Positions 1-7,728 of a DNA stretch of 21,978 nt are shown here, in pieces; within the stretch, counting starts at the first letter, position 1; every line of letters starts with the position of its first letter. A program made the position numbers and the translations under genes. The notes under the pieces are model-generated. The model was not told the DNA's origin, did not search any database, and worked only from the letters and a program-made list of their open reading frames with translations. The DNA is from a virus: positions 1 to 21,978 of the IMG/VR virus record IMGVR_UViG_3300049489_000354; one strand, written 5' to 3'.

Positions 1-22
1 GTACGAAACCGGGGTGGGGCTC

Positions 23-442
23 ATGATCGGGCGGCCTCCGAAGCACCCTGCCGTGCGTCAGAGGCGAAATAAGGTCTCGACTGCGGCGAAGATCGAGCTT
101 CAGGGTCTCAAGAAGGGGACTCTCCCGCCCGGTGAATGGTCGCCATTCGCGCGTGAAATGTGGGAAGCGATATGGAAATCGCCGCTGTCTGGTGAGTACG
201 CGCAGGAGGATTACTACGCGCTCGTCATCGCGTTCCACGGCTTGGAAGCGTTCCTCAAGGAGCCATCAGTCCAGGGTTCAGTGGCGGTATTGCGGGCGTT
301 GTCTCCGTTTGGGCTGACTCCGTTCGATCGGCGGCGCTTAAACTGGACGATCAAGGCTCCCGAGCCGGCGAAGCGAGAGCGGGCTGTTACATCGTCTCGG
401 CCGATGGCTGATCCGCGTGACGCACTGGATGAGATCCACTAG
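23..442 (+). CDS. terS: Small terminase subunit (probable)
   Basis: Probable small terminase, which recognises phage DNA and recruits the large subunit to the packaging motor. The N-terminus carries a basic G-R-P-P-K-H-P segment followed by Arg-rich residues, as in P27-type small terminases of siphoviruses, and the rest is a short mostly helical protein of about 139 aa. I chose ATG 23, which places the GRPP motif at the N-terminus; a GTG three codons earlier (14) is also possible, and the frame has no stop back to the window edge, so an upstream start cannot be excluded. The stop shares one base with the GTG of the large terminase (CTAGTG), indicating coupling. The call rests on the motif and position; sequence similarity in this family is weak. 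Confidence 0.75.
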   Translation: MIGRPPKHPAVRQRRNKVSTAAKIELQGLKKGTLPPGEWSPFAREMWEAIWKSPLSGEYAQEDYYALVIAFHGLEAFLKEPSVQGSVAVLRALSPFGLTPFDRRRLNWTIKAPEPAKRERAVTSSRPMADPRDALDEIH

Positions 443-2094
443 TGAAATTCGAAATCCCGAAGGACCCCAAGATCAGGCGGTGGCCATCGCTAGGGATGGA
501 ACTCGCTGAGTGGATGGAGGCTCATCTGGTCTACGGGCCGGGAGACCTTCGCGGGAAACCGCTCAAGCTGAGCACGGAGAAGAAGGGACTCATTGCGCGG
601 CTGTACGAGGTTCATCCAAAAGAGCACGAGCTGGCCGGCCGTCGCAGGTTCAAGCGTGCCGGTCTGTCGGTTCGCAAGGGATGGGCTAAGACTGAGCTCG
701 GCGCGATGTTGGCGCTCGCGGAGTTACATCCTGAGGCTCCGGTGCGCGTGTCAGGGTGGACGCGGAAGGGTGATCCGATCGGCGGGCCAGTGACTGATCC
801 GTTTATCCCGATGGTGGCTTACACCGAGGAGCAGTCTGACGAGCTTGCTTTCCGCGCTGCCTATGTGATCGTCCAAGAGTCGCGGGCCTTGCAGGGGGTC
901 TTCGACCTGGGGCTTGAGCGGATCATGCGCGTGAGCGGGGATGGAAAGATGGTTAGCCTTGCGAGTTCGCCGGGCGGGAATGACGGGGCGCGCACCACGT
1001 TCCAGCTGTTCGATGAAACACATCGAATGATTACGCCAAAGCTTCGCAAGGCTCATGAAACGATGCTCGGGAATATCCCTAAGCGCTACGCTTCGGATGC
1101 ATGGACTCTCGAACTCACGACGTGTTACGCGCCCGGGGAAATGTCCGTCGCAGAGCGGACTATGGATTACGCGCGGGCCGTGCGCGATGGCAAGATAAAG
1201 GACTCGAAGCTGTTCTTCTTTCACATCCAGGCTGATGACGCGATCAAGATTGAAGACGAGAAGGGGAACATCATTGAGGCCAATCTACGAAAGGCTATCG
1301 ACGAAGCGTCTGGCCCATCGCCGATCGGTGACGTTGAGGCTATCGTCGCAGCGTTCCAGGACCCGAAGGCAGACCGCGAGTATCTCCGGCGAGTGTGGCT
1401 AAATCAGCCGAGACAGGCGACGGAACGCGCGTTTAACGCTGACACTTTCCGCGCTCTTACCCGTAAGGGCGCGACGATACCGCCACAGGCTGACATAGTG
1501 CTCGCCTTCGACGGTTCGCGGCGCGAAGACGGGACGGCGATCATTGCAACTGAAATCCTGACGGGTCTTCAGGTGGTTGTCGGGCTTTGGGAGAAACCGG
1601 ACAGCGATCTAGAGGCCTCTGACAATTGGGAAGTGTCGGCCGAAGAAGTGAACGCTTCGGTTCGCTTGGCGTTCGATCAGTGGAACGTATGGCGCTTCTA
1701 CGCCGACCCTCCTAAGTGGGAGGAGACGGTTGCGCAATGGGAAGCGACGTATGGCTCCGATCGCGTCATCAAGTGGCATACTAACCAATGGGCCAAGATG
1801 TCTCTGGCAGTGGATGCGTTTGACTCGGCGATCAAGAGCGGAGAGATACACCACGACGGTGACGAGCGATTGATTCGCCACGTCGGAAACTGTCATCGCT
1901 TGCCGATCGGGAAGCGTAACGATCGCGGCGAGCGGATGTACGTCGTAGTCAAGGAACAGAAGAACTCCGCCAACAAGATTGACGCGGCGGTGGCTGCGAT
2001 CCTTGCCAATCAGGCTCGCATTGATGCGATAGCCGAAGGCGTTGGCGGACAGTCGATCTATGAGCGTAATGGAGGCCAGATAGAGGCATGGTGA
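442..2094 (+). CDS. terL: Large terminase subunit
   Basis: Packaging ATPase/nuclease that pumps DNA into the prohead and cuts concatemers. The 550-aa length is normal. A variant Walker A (RKGWAKTE) lies at residues 78-85 and a Walker B-like LFDETH with D191/E192 follows. The RNase-H-like nuclease half begins near residue 350 with LAFDGSRREDG (D357, likely metal ligand) and ends with KIDAAVAAILA, where D514 is the likely last acidic ligand. The arrangement resembles terminases of actinobacteriophages. It starts with GTG overlapping the small terminase stop by one base and ends inside the next small gene. All expected catalytic landmarks are present, so it looks intact. Confidence 0.95.
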   Translation: MKFEIPKDPKIRRWPSLGMELAEWMEAHLVYGPGDLRGKPLKLSTEKKGLIARLYEVHPKEHELAGRRRFKRAGLSVRKGWAKTELGAMLALAELHPEAPVRVSGWTRKGDPIGGPVTDPFIPMVAYTEEQSDELAFRAAYVIVQESRALQGVFDLGLERIMRVSGDGKMVSLASSPGGNDGARTTFQLFDETHRMITPKLRKAHETMLGNIPKRYASDAWTLELTTCYAPGEMSVAERTMDYARAVRDGKIKDSKLFFFHIQADDAIKIEDEKGNIIEANLRKAIDEASGPSPIGDVEAIVAAFQDPKADREYLRRVWLNQPRQATERAFNADTFRALTRKGATIPPQADIVLAFDGSRREDGTAIIATEILTGLQVVVGLWEKPDSDLEASDNWEVSAEEVNASVRLAFDQWNVWRFYADPPKWEETVAQWEATYGSDRVIKWHTNQWAKMSLAVDAFDSAIKSGEIHHDGDERLIRHVGNCHRLPIGKRNDRGERMYVVVKEQKNSANKIDAAVAAILANQARIDAIAEGVGGQSIYERNGGQIEAW

Positions 2095-2234
2095 ACCTGT
2101 TCTTTACTCTGCTCGGGATGGCTCTAACAGTTTACGGCGCGTGGCTTTGGTATCCTCCCGCAGCGTACATAGTCGCGGGCGTGCTGTTTCTGGCCGGTGC
2201 GGCCGCGCCTGGGAAAGGGGACGGTGATAAATGA
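2088..2234 (+). CDS. Small two-helix membrane protein
   Basis: A 48-aa hydrophobic protein with two predicted membrane segments, roughly residues 3-20 (LFFTLLGMALTVYGAWL) and 26-40 (AYIVAGVLFLAGAAA), separated by a WYPP turn and ending in a short charged tail. It overlaps the terminase stop by seven bases, and its own stop overlaps the portal start in an ATGA junction, so it sits inside a coupled operon and is very likely translated. Small hydrophobic proteins in this position are familiar in actinobacteriophage genomes; their role is not established. A holin-like function is possible but unsupported. GTG 2091 is an alternative start, four bases after a GAGG motif. Confidence 0.7.
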   Translation: MVNLFFTLLGMALTVYGAWLWYPPAAYIVAGVLFLAGAAAPGKGDGDK

Positions 2235-3784
2235 GCGTATGGGATGACATGGTGCGAGCGCTTCGGACGCCCGTCTCTGGCTTGTTTGCGCTAAACCCTC
2301 TCGACGATCGTTACTATGGCGAGGCGGCTTCGTTCCCGTGGGGCAACACGTCAAGTTCAGGCGCTAGCGTAACTCGAGACTCGGCGCTCAACGTGGCGAC
2401 GTTCTACCGATGCGTGAGTTTGCGCGCGAATGCATTCGCGATGCTGCCGGCGAAGGTGTACCGTCGCGGTAACGGTACGCGGTCTGAAGTTACTGATCAT
2501 CCGTTCGCGCGCGCGCTGCGCCGGCCTAACCCTCGCATGTCTAGCTTTGTCCTTTGGCGTCAGGTGGCGGTAGACCTGATGCTTGCCGGTAACGCATATC
2601 TTCAGATCACGATGCAAGGTCGCGATCTTTGGCTGGTGCGTCTCGACCCTTCGAAGGTCACTAGGAAAGTCACGACATCGGGGAGCGTTGTCTACCTGTA
2701 CCAGCGCGATACAGGGGCTCCGGTGCCGCTTGTCGAAGACGTTGACGTATGGCACTTGCAGGCGTGGTCACCGGGCGGAACGATGGGACTGGGGCTTATC
2801 GACGCGGCGCGCGAGACTTTGGGCATGAGCCTTAGCGCTCAGAGTCACGCGGGCGCGTTCTTCCGTCGGGGCGTAAAACCGTCAGGCGTGTTAGTGCATC
2901 CGCGAACTTTGAAGCCCGCGACTGCTTCCGCAATGGGCGAGAGTTTTGAGCAGAAATACGGCGGCGCGGCCGGTGCCGGGAAGGTGCCGGTGTTGTGGGA
3001 AGGGATGGACTTCAAACCTCTCGCGCTCAACAATCGAGACGCGCAGTTCCTTGAGACCTATAAGGAAGGCGCTATCGGGATCGCGACGTTTTGCGGCGTT
3101 CCTCCGCACATGGTCGGGCAGACAGAACGGTCTACGTCTTGGGGAACCGGCATCGAGGAGCAGCGTTCAGAGTTCGTCACGTTTACCGTGATCCCTGATT
3201 GTGAGCTTTTCGAGGATGAGTCCGAGCGGATCTTTCTTTCGGACCTTGAAATGTACGTTCGCAAGAATCCCAACGTCTTGCTTCGAGGTAAGACTCTAGA
3301 GAGATTTCAGGTGTATCAGATCGGGGTCAATGCGCACATCATGCCGCCGAATCAATGCCGCGAGCTCGAGGAGTGGGACCCGATTCCTGGCGGCGATAAG
3401 TTCCCCGCGGTTCCTGGGGCGACTAACGGAACCGAGGCGACGCTAGCAAAGGCCGCTACGGTGGTGCCGGAGGACTTCGCGCGGGCTGGTGTGTTGGCTG
3501 CTTCGCTTGCGCGTCAGATACTGGGCGTCGAAGTGGCCGCGCTGGCTGCTGCGGCTAAGGACAATGCGTCCGACGCTAACAAGTGGTCGCGTGTTATCGG
3601 CTCGTTCTACGGCCGGCACGCTGCGCACGTTGCGGAAACGCTTGGAATTAGTCACGACGTGGCGGCGGGGTACTGCAAGCAGCAGCAGAAACTTGCAACT
3701 GATGGCGGTGCCGCTGCTTTAGAATCGTGGGTGGAGACTCACAAACCGCGCCTGATGGCGCTAGCGTTACAGGTGGAGGGTTAA
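2231..3784 (+). CDS. Portal protein, HK97 family
   Basis: Forms the dodecameric ring at the unique capsid vertex through which DNA enters and leaves and to which the tail attaches. The HK97-type portal signature is clear: a conserved segment ALNVATFYRCVSLRANAFAMLP near residue 55, then a long core including LMLAGNAYLQI, and a C-terminal part with PPHMVGQTERSTSWGTGIEEQ. Length is 517 aa. After about residue 395 there is a helical, Ala-rich extension containing FYGRHAAHVAETLG, a type of tail seen in many portals of this family. The start overlaps the membrane gene stop by ATGA, and the protease follows after four bases. Confidence 0.93.
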   Translation: MSVWDDMVRALRTPVSGLFALNPLDDRYYGEAASFPWGNTSSSGASVTRDSALNVATFYRCVSLRANAFAMLPAKVYRRGNGTRSEVTDHPFARALRRPNPRMSSFVLWRQVAVDLMLAGNAYLQITMQGRDLWLVRLDPSKVTRKVTTSGSVVYLYQRDTGAPVPLVEDVDVWHLQAWSPGGTMGLGLIDAARETLGMSLSAQSHAGAFFRRGVKPSGVLVHPRTLKPATASAMGESFEQKYGGAAGAGKVPVLWEGMDFKPLALNNRDAQFLETYKEGAIGIATFCGVPPHMVGQTERSTSWGTGIEEQRSEFVTFTVIPDCELFEDESERIFLSDLEMYVRKNPNVLLRGKTLERFQVYQIGVNAHIMPPNQCRELEEWDPIPGGDKFPAVPGATNGTEATLAKAATVVPEDFARAGVLAASLARQILGVEVAALAAAAKDNASDANKWSRVIGSFYGRHAAHVAETLGISHDVAAGYCKQQQKLATDGGAAALESWVETHKPRLMALALQVEG

Positions 3785-3788
3785 TGCA

Positions 3789-4682
3789 ATGATCTACGGG
3801 CTCGAAAGCGGGATATGGGCGCTGGACCGAAAGCTGGTGCAGGATGTCCAGGCCATGAGCGAGGCGGACATCTCGAGAGCGCGTGAGGCCTCGGCGAAGG
3901 CGGCTGAAACGGTCGGTGACCCTGGCGGATCTATCGCGGTCCTGAATGTCCGCGGCGTCATCATGCTCAACGAAGATCACTGGATGATGGATGTCTTCGG
4001 AGGGACTAGCGTAGATGGGCTTCGCTCGCGCGGGCGTCAGGCGATGGCTGACCCTAGCGTCCGAGGCATCTTGCTTAACGTCTTCTCTCCGGGGGGCTCC
4101 GTGTTTGGGCTGACCGAGTTGCACGCTGAAATCATGGACTGGCGCAAGGCGAAGCCGGTGGTCGCGTTCACCCAGGCGGCGCTATCTGGAGGCTACTGGA
4201 TCGCGTCTGCGGCGCATGAGATCGTGTGTCCACCGTCCGGGCTGTGCGGCTCAATCGGCGTCTATACCGAGCACGTAGACACGTCTGAGGCCGAGAAAGA
4301 GGCCGGGGTAAAGCGGGAGATCATCTCGGCCGGCGAGCACAAGGCTGACGGCGTAGACGGCGCTCCGCTGTCAGACGAGGGCCGAGCGGCTAAACAGAGG
4401 CTCGTGGACTATCAGTATGGGCTTTTCACTGGGGACATTGCGGCCGGGCGCGGAATCGAGAGGTCGGCCGTGGTCGAGAACTTCGGGAAAGGCCTTGTTT
4501 TCTCGGCTCCCGACGCGCTGGCGGCCGGCATGGTTGACAAGGTGGGAACAGTCGAGGCGGCTTTCAAAAAGCTGGCGACTCCTCAGGGCAGAGCTGCGTT
4601 GATGAAAGCGGCCATTGATGAGCCTCCGGCCTATGATGGCGAAGCCGAGCGTCGTCTGTTGGAAATGCGCGTTAGAGGCTAA
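3789..4682 (+). CDS. Prohead protease, S49 (SppA-like) family
   Basis: Serine protease that most likely matures the prohead by removing the capsid scaffold domain. The protein (297 aa) has the crotonase-like SppA core: an IAVLNVRGVI strand near residue 50, the oxyanion-region FSPGGSV at about 99-105, the nucleophile S133 in ALSGGYWIAS, and the general base K185 in AGEHKADG. These form the Ser-Lys dyad of phage S49 peptidases. ATG 3789 is chosen because ATG 3784 is followed at once by a stop; a GGAGGG motif lies a few bases upstream. It sits directly between portal and capsid, the standard place. Its substrate is inferred to be the N-terminal domain of the next gene's product. Confidence 0.92.
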   Translation: MIYGLESGIWALDRKLVQDVQAMSEADISRAREASAKAAETVGDPGGSIAVLNVRGVIMLNEDHWMMDVFGGTSVDGLRSRGRQAMADPSVRGILLNVFSPGGSVFGLTELHAEIMDWRKAKPVVAFTQAALSGGYWIASAAHEIVCPPSGLCGSIGVYTEHVDTSEAEKEAGVKREIISAGEHKADGVDGAPLSDEGRAAKQRLVDYQYGLFTGDIAAGRGIERSAVVENFGKGLVFSAPDALAAGMVDKVGTVEAAFKKLATPQGRAALMKAAIDEPPAYDGEAERRLLEMRVRG

Positions 4683-4694
4683 CGATAAAAAGAC

Positions 4695-4724
4695 TTGACA
4701 ACCGTAAAACGGTTAGAGTAAAAA
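4695..4724 (+). promoter_or_regulatory. Putative promoter for the capsid gene
   Basis: A consensus TTGACA (4695-4700) is followed after 18 bases by TAAAAA (4719-4724, four of six matches to TATAAT). It lies in the only sizeable gap of the late operon, just after the protease stop. A small inverted repeat AACCG-TAAAA-CGGTT (4700-4714) lies in the spacer and could be a protein-binding site. Predicted transcription would start near 4731, giving a leader of about 150 bases before the capsid ATG. The -10 match is imperfect. Confidence 0.5.
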
Positions 4725-4726
4725 GA

Positions 4727-4862
4727 AGCCTGTTAGTTAGGCTCCCCGGCTTACATCGGTTCGTCGGGAGAGTGACACGCGAGCTCGCGACGCAATGTCG
4801 CCACCTTGCGGAAATCCAGAAGGCGTTACCTTTTGGGTGACCCGAGGTGAGTCTCGGCACCC
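4727..4862 (+). promoter_or_regulatory. Structured 5' leader of the capsid mRNA (candidate)
   Basis: This non-coding stretch can fold into a chain of stem-loops. AGCCT/AGGCT (4727-4731 with 4739-4743) forms the first. CUCCC(C)G around 4742-4748 can pair with CGGGAG at 4765-4770. GTGACA (4772-4777) pairs with TGTCGC (4796-4801, one G-U) and encloses the 12-base palindrome CGCGAGCTCGCG (4778-4789). GGGTG (4835-4839) pairs with CACCC (4858-4862) around an inner stem CCGAG/CTCGG (4842-4846 with 4853-4857). The capsid Shine-Dalgarno GGGAG (4872-4876) follows ten bases later. I do not recognise it as a known riboswitch class. It may set capsid expression or mRNA stability. Confidence 0.5.
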
Positions 4863-4882
4863 GCTAAAAATGGGAGTCCAAC

Positions 4883-6205
4883 ATGTCCGTGTCATTGCTG
4901 CTTGCGCTTAATGCGCAGGCTGAAGAAATCAAGAGAGAACACGCGGAGGTCCTTGCGCCTGCCGCGAAAGACAAGCGCGCGCTTTCGACTGAGGAGATCG
5001 CCAAGGCGGACGAGCTTCAGGCGAAGCTTGATCGCGTGATCGCGACCCGAAAGCACGAGCAGGCGCGAATCGAGGGCGAGCGAGCCGAGGCTGTTACCGA
5101 GCCCGAAGCGAAGCCAGACGCTACCGACCGAGTGGCGAAGGCTCACGCCGAGGAACGGCGCATCCTGGGATTCGGCAAGTTCCTGCAGGACGTTGCGACG
5201 TTCGCGAAAGACGGAAGCATCGGTCCGACGATCAAGGCCGCGGCGTCCGGGCTTAACACGTCTGTTCCTAGCGAGGGCGGTTTCCTTGTGAGGACGGACT
5301 TTTCCACGATGCTCCTTGATCGCGGCATGACTGAGGCGGTACTTGCCCCGAAGTGCACCACGATCAATATTGGCGCGGATGCGGACGGGCTCGAAGCGCC
5401 CTACATCGACGAAACCTCGCGAGTCACCGGCTCGCGGTTCGGCGGTGTCAGGGTGTACCGCGCGGCCGAGGCCGATACCGTCACGGCATCCAAGCCGAAG
5501 TTCGGTCGTTTCGAGATCCGGCTCGAAGATCTGAACGCCATATGTTACGCGACCGAGCGTAGCCTGCGTGACGCTCAGAGCCTGGGCGAAGTCATCAACA
5601 AGGCGTTTGCTTCGGAGTTTGCCTACACGATCGACGACGAAATCTTGACCGGTGACGGCGTTGGCAAGTGTCTCGGCATTCTCTCCAGCGACGCTACTGT
5701 GTCGGTGGCGAAGGAAGGCTCGCAGGTTGCGGCGACTGTGGTCGCTGAGAACGTCATGAAGATGCATGCTCGGATGCCGGCCAAGCTCCGATCGGGCGCG
5801 GAGTGGTTCTATAACCAGGACGTGGAGACTCAGTTCCCTCAGCTGCACATCAAGGTCAAGAACGTGGCCGGTAACGAGAACGTCGGCGGGCTTCCGATGT
5901 GGGCTCCGCCTAACGTGCTCGCGCCTTATCACGCGCTGTACGGTAAGCCTGGGACTCCGGTCGAGCAGTGCAAGACCCTCGGCACGGTTGGAGACTTCCT
6001 CTTCCTGAACCTGAAGGAGTATCTCCTCATCAAGAAGGGCGGACTCGAAATCGCCGACTCGATTCACGTTAGGTTCCTCTACAACGAGAAGACCTTCCGG
6101 TTCACGTATCGCATCAATGGGGCTCCGTCTTGGAAGTCGGCGCTCACTCCCGCGAACGGTTCGGCGACTCTCTCGCCGTTCATCTCGCTGGCCACCCGGT
6201 CGTAA
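4883..6205 (+). CDS. Major capsid protein, HK97 fold
   Basis: Builds the icosahedral shell. The 440-aa protein begins with a charged, helical, coiled-coil-like delta (scaffold) domain of roughly 110 residues, rich in Glu, Lys and Ala. The shell domain follows, opening with TSVPSEGGFLVRTDF near residue 124, a typical HK97-family entry into the N-arm. Later it has TERSLRDAQSLGEVINKAFASEFAYTIDDEILTGDG, the long spine-helix region, and a C-terminal IHVRFLYNEKTFRFTYRINGAP. The upstream protease presumably cuts between delta domain and shell domain. GGGAG six bases before ATG fixes the start. The gene has its own promoter candidate and leader, fitting the high expression capsid needs. Confidence 0.95.
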   Translation: MSVSLLLALNAQAEEIKREHAEVLAPAAKDKRALSTEEIAKADELQAKLDRVIATRKHEQARIEGERAEAVTEPEAKPDATDRVAKAHAEERRILGFGKFLQDVATFAKDGSIGPTIKAAASGLNTSVPSEGGFLVRTDFSTMLLDRGMTEAVLAPKCTTINIGADADGLEAPYIDETSRVTGSRFGGVRVYRAAEADTVTASKPKFGRFEIRLEDLNAICYATERSLRDAQSLGEVINKAFASEFAYTIDDEILTGDGVGKCLGILSSDATVSVAKEGSQVAATVVAENVMKMHARMPAKLRSGAEWFYNQDVETQFPQLHIKVKNVAGNENVGGLPMWAPPNVLAPYHALYGKPGTPVEQCKTLGTVGDFLFLNLKEYLLIKKGGLEIADSIHVRFLYNEKTFRFTYRINGAPSWKSALTPANGSATLSPFISLATRS

Positions 6206-6230
6206 TTGGATCAAGGAAAGGACTAACACA

Positions 6231-6713
6231 ATGAACATTCAGATTCCCGAAGGGGCCTTCCCGGTTCATCTCCTTGAGCCCAAGGCCGACGCTGCCGGAC
6301 GTACCGGCGTCTATCTGTCGCTCAAGAATGCCGTCAGTGCGTTCATCGTGGCCTACATCGACCAGGGTAACGCGGCGACCATCGCGCTCACTCCGCTTCA
6401 GGCCTCGGCCGTGGCGGGCACGGGCTCGAAGGCGCTGACTGCTGTAACGCGCGTTTGGGCAAACCTCGATTGCGCTGCGTCGAATGCGTTTACCAAGCCG
6501 GCTGAAGCGGCGAACTACACCACGGACGCGGGAGTTAAAAAGAAGATCGTCATCTTCGAGATTGACCCGAACAAGTGCATGGACGTTTCAAACGGTTTCG
6601 ACTGCATCAGCATGAGCACCGGCGCGTCTAACGCTGCGAACATCACGAGCGCGACTCTGTTCGTGGTTCCGCGGCATAAGGGCGCTACCGCTCAGTCTGT
6701 CATCGCCGACTGA
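6231..6713 (+). CDS. Probable head decoration protein
   Basis: A 160-aa protein directly after the capsid gene, without a recognised catalytic motif. It is rich in Ala, Thr and Val, begins with MNIQIPEGAFPVHLLEPKAD and contains predicted beta segments around alternating hydrophobic residues (KKIVIFEIDP, ATLFVVPRHKG). I recall similar proteins with LLEPKADAAGR...YVSLKN and GFDCI.(I/M)STGASNAANI motifs next to capsid genes in unrelated siphoviruses. The position suggests a cement or decoration protein stabilising the capsid, but this is inference. ATG 6231 is selected over the longer reading frame because it is preceded by AAGGAAAGGA and lies after the capsid stop. Confidence 0.6.
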   Translation: MNIQIPEGAFPVHLLEPKADAAGRTGVYLSLKNAVSAFIVAYIDQGNAATIALTPLQASAVAGTGSKALTAVTRVWANLDCAASNAFTKPAEAANYTTDAGVKKKIVIFEIDPNKCMDVSNGFDCISMSTGASNAANITSATLFVVPRHKGATAQSVIAD

Positions 6714-6725
6714 TGAGGAGCTTGG

Positions 6726-6753
6726 CGGCGTGGTCTGATGGTAGGCCACGCCG
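6726..6753 (+). other. Strong stem-loop before the connector gene
   Basis: Bases 6726-6736 pair with 6743-6753 to give an 11-bp stem (ten Watson-Crick pairs and one G-U) with a GATGGT hexaloop. It lies between the decoration gene stop and the connector ATG at 6766. No T-run follows, so it is not a standard intrinsic terminator. It could be a processing or stability element, or a weak attenuator lowering expression after capsid and decoration genes. Confidence 0.65.
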
Positions 6754-6765
6754 TCACGTCGGCTA

Positions 6766-7728
6766 ATGCTCCAAGCCTACTCTCTAGCGTCGCTGTCAGA
6801 CTTCCGCGATACGCTCAATATCAAAGGGTCTGATCGCTACGACATCGCCGAGCGCGCGATAGCTACGGCCTCGCGGCTGATCGAGACTGAAACGGGTTAT
6901 CGTTTGCGGTACCGGGCGCCGGAGGAGGTGTCAGGCGCCGCGAACCTCGTCGCGTCCGCTACGCTCGCAAATGGCGCTCTATCTGTCGCGGCGCAGCCTG
7001 ACTCTGCTGGCCGAACCGTGGTGCTCTCCCTCGTCGATACCGCGCGTCTGGTGTCGGATGGGACGGTCACTGTAACCGGGACGGTCGGCGGGACGGCTGG
7101 ACAGACTGAGGTGTTTCAACTGGCGGATGGGCCGCGCCAACATGGGCGAAAGTTCTTCTCGGCGGTATCTGCCGTAACCGTGGCGGGGTACACCACGGCG
7201 TCTAACGCAGTCCGAACGATCAAGCTCGGGACATCGGTCGGAATGACTGAGTACCACACTCTTGGAAGCGCTCGGAGTCGAATCAATCTTCTCGAGCGTA
7301 TCTACGCCATCGCCGAGGTGAACGAAGACTACGACCGGCTGTATGCCGCGGCCACGGCTCTTACCACGTCGCAGTATGAGATCGTGGGCACGAGGACCTT
7401 GCAGCGGGTCTTGGACCGTCTGCCGGACTCCTGGGAAACCGGCTACCGGGCGATCAAGGTCCGGTACTCTGGCGGCTTCGGTGGGATATCTACGCTGCCA
7501 TCGGATCTAGTGGATATCTGCATTCGCGTCGCTGGGCCGATCTATCAGGAGTGGACGCGCGGGACTCTTGGGGTCCAGTCACAGAGTGACCAGCTGGGTA
7601 ACTTCACGCGGTGGAGTTCGGCGCGCTTGTCGGATGACATCAAGAGCGACCTGGCCCCGTATCGCCGAGGGGATATCTTTGATTCGACGGGCGAGCGCGA
7701 CTTCGAGCTCGACGAGGTGACGCTGTGA
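6766..7728 (+). CDS. Head-tail connector (gp6-like) with inserted beta domain
   Basis: Adaptor ring protein between portal and tail. Residues about 5-48 (SLASLSDFRDTLNI...ASRLIETETGYRL) and 170-320 make up the mostly helical gp6/gp15-type connector, including VDICIRVAGPIYQEWTRG and a C-terminal SDDIKSDLAPYRR. Between them, roughly residues 55-165, is a Val/Thr-rich segment (TVTVTGTVGGTAGQTEVFQL, AVTVAGY) that looks like an inserted immunoglobulin-like beta sandwich. This makes the protein 320 aa, longer than a plain connector. No clear Shine-Dalgarno precedes ATG 6766, and a strong hairpin lies just upstream; no alternative start in frame is better. The next gene starts in a GTGA overlap. Confidence 0.75.
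   Translation: MLQAYSLASLSDFRDTLNIKGSDRYDIAERAIATASRLIETETGYRLRYRAPEEVSGAANLVASATLANGALSVAAQPDSAGRTVVLSLVDTARLVSDGTVTVTGTVGGTAGQTEVFQLADGPRQHGRKFFSAVSAVTVAGYTTASNAVRTIKLGTSVGMTEYHTLGSARSRINLLERIYAIAEVNEDYDRLYAAATALTTSQYEIVGTRTLQRVLDRLPDSWETGYRAIKVRYSGGFGGISTLPSDLVDICIRVAGPIYQEWTRGTLGVQSQSDQLGNFTRWSSARLSDDIKSDLAPYRRGDIFDSTGERDFELDEVTL

Noticed and set aside
4695-4702. CTTGACA at the capsid promoter as a second operator for the XRE protein
   Set aside because: Only the -35 hexamer and one flanking base match the palindrome; the rest differs and no inverted half is present.
4683-4882. Known riboswitch (glycine, c-di-GMP, cobalamin, SAM, TPP, ZTP) in the capsid leader
   Set aside because: GGGAGAG recalls a glycine aptamer fragment, but the remaining conserved cores of these classes are missing.
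4795-4911. 38-codon + strand frame in the capsid leader, overlapping the capsid start
   Set aside because: No Shine-Dalgarno, no protein-like pattern, and it crosses the hairpins and the capsid ATG in another frame.
4892-6238. 448-codon open frame on the - strand opposite the capsid gene
   Set aside because: It mirrors the capsid gene, is very Arg-rich with no recognisable domain, and arises from the capsid gene's codon bias. The capsid reading is certain.
6720-6770. Possible tRNA-like fold before the connector gene
   Set aside because: A single hairpin only; no T-loop, anticodon stem or acceptor pairing could be made.
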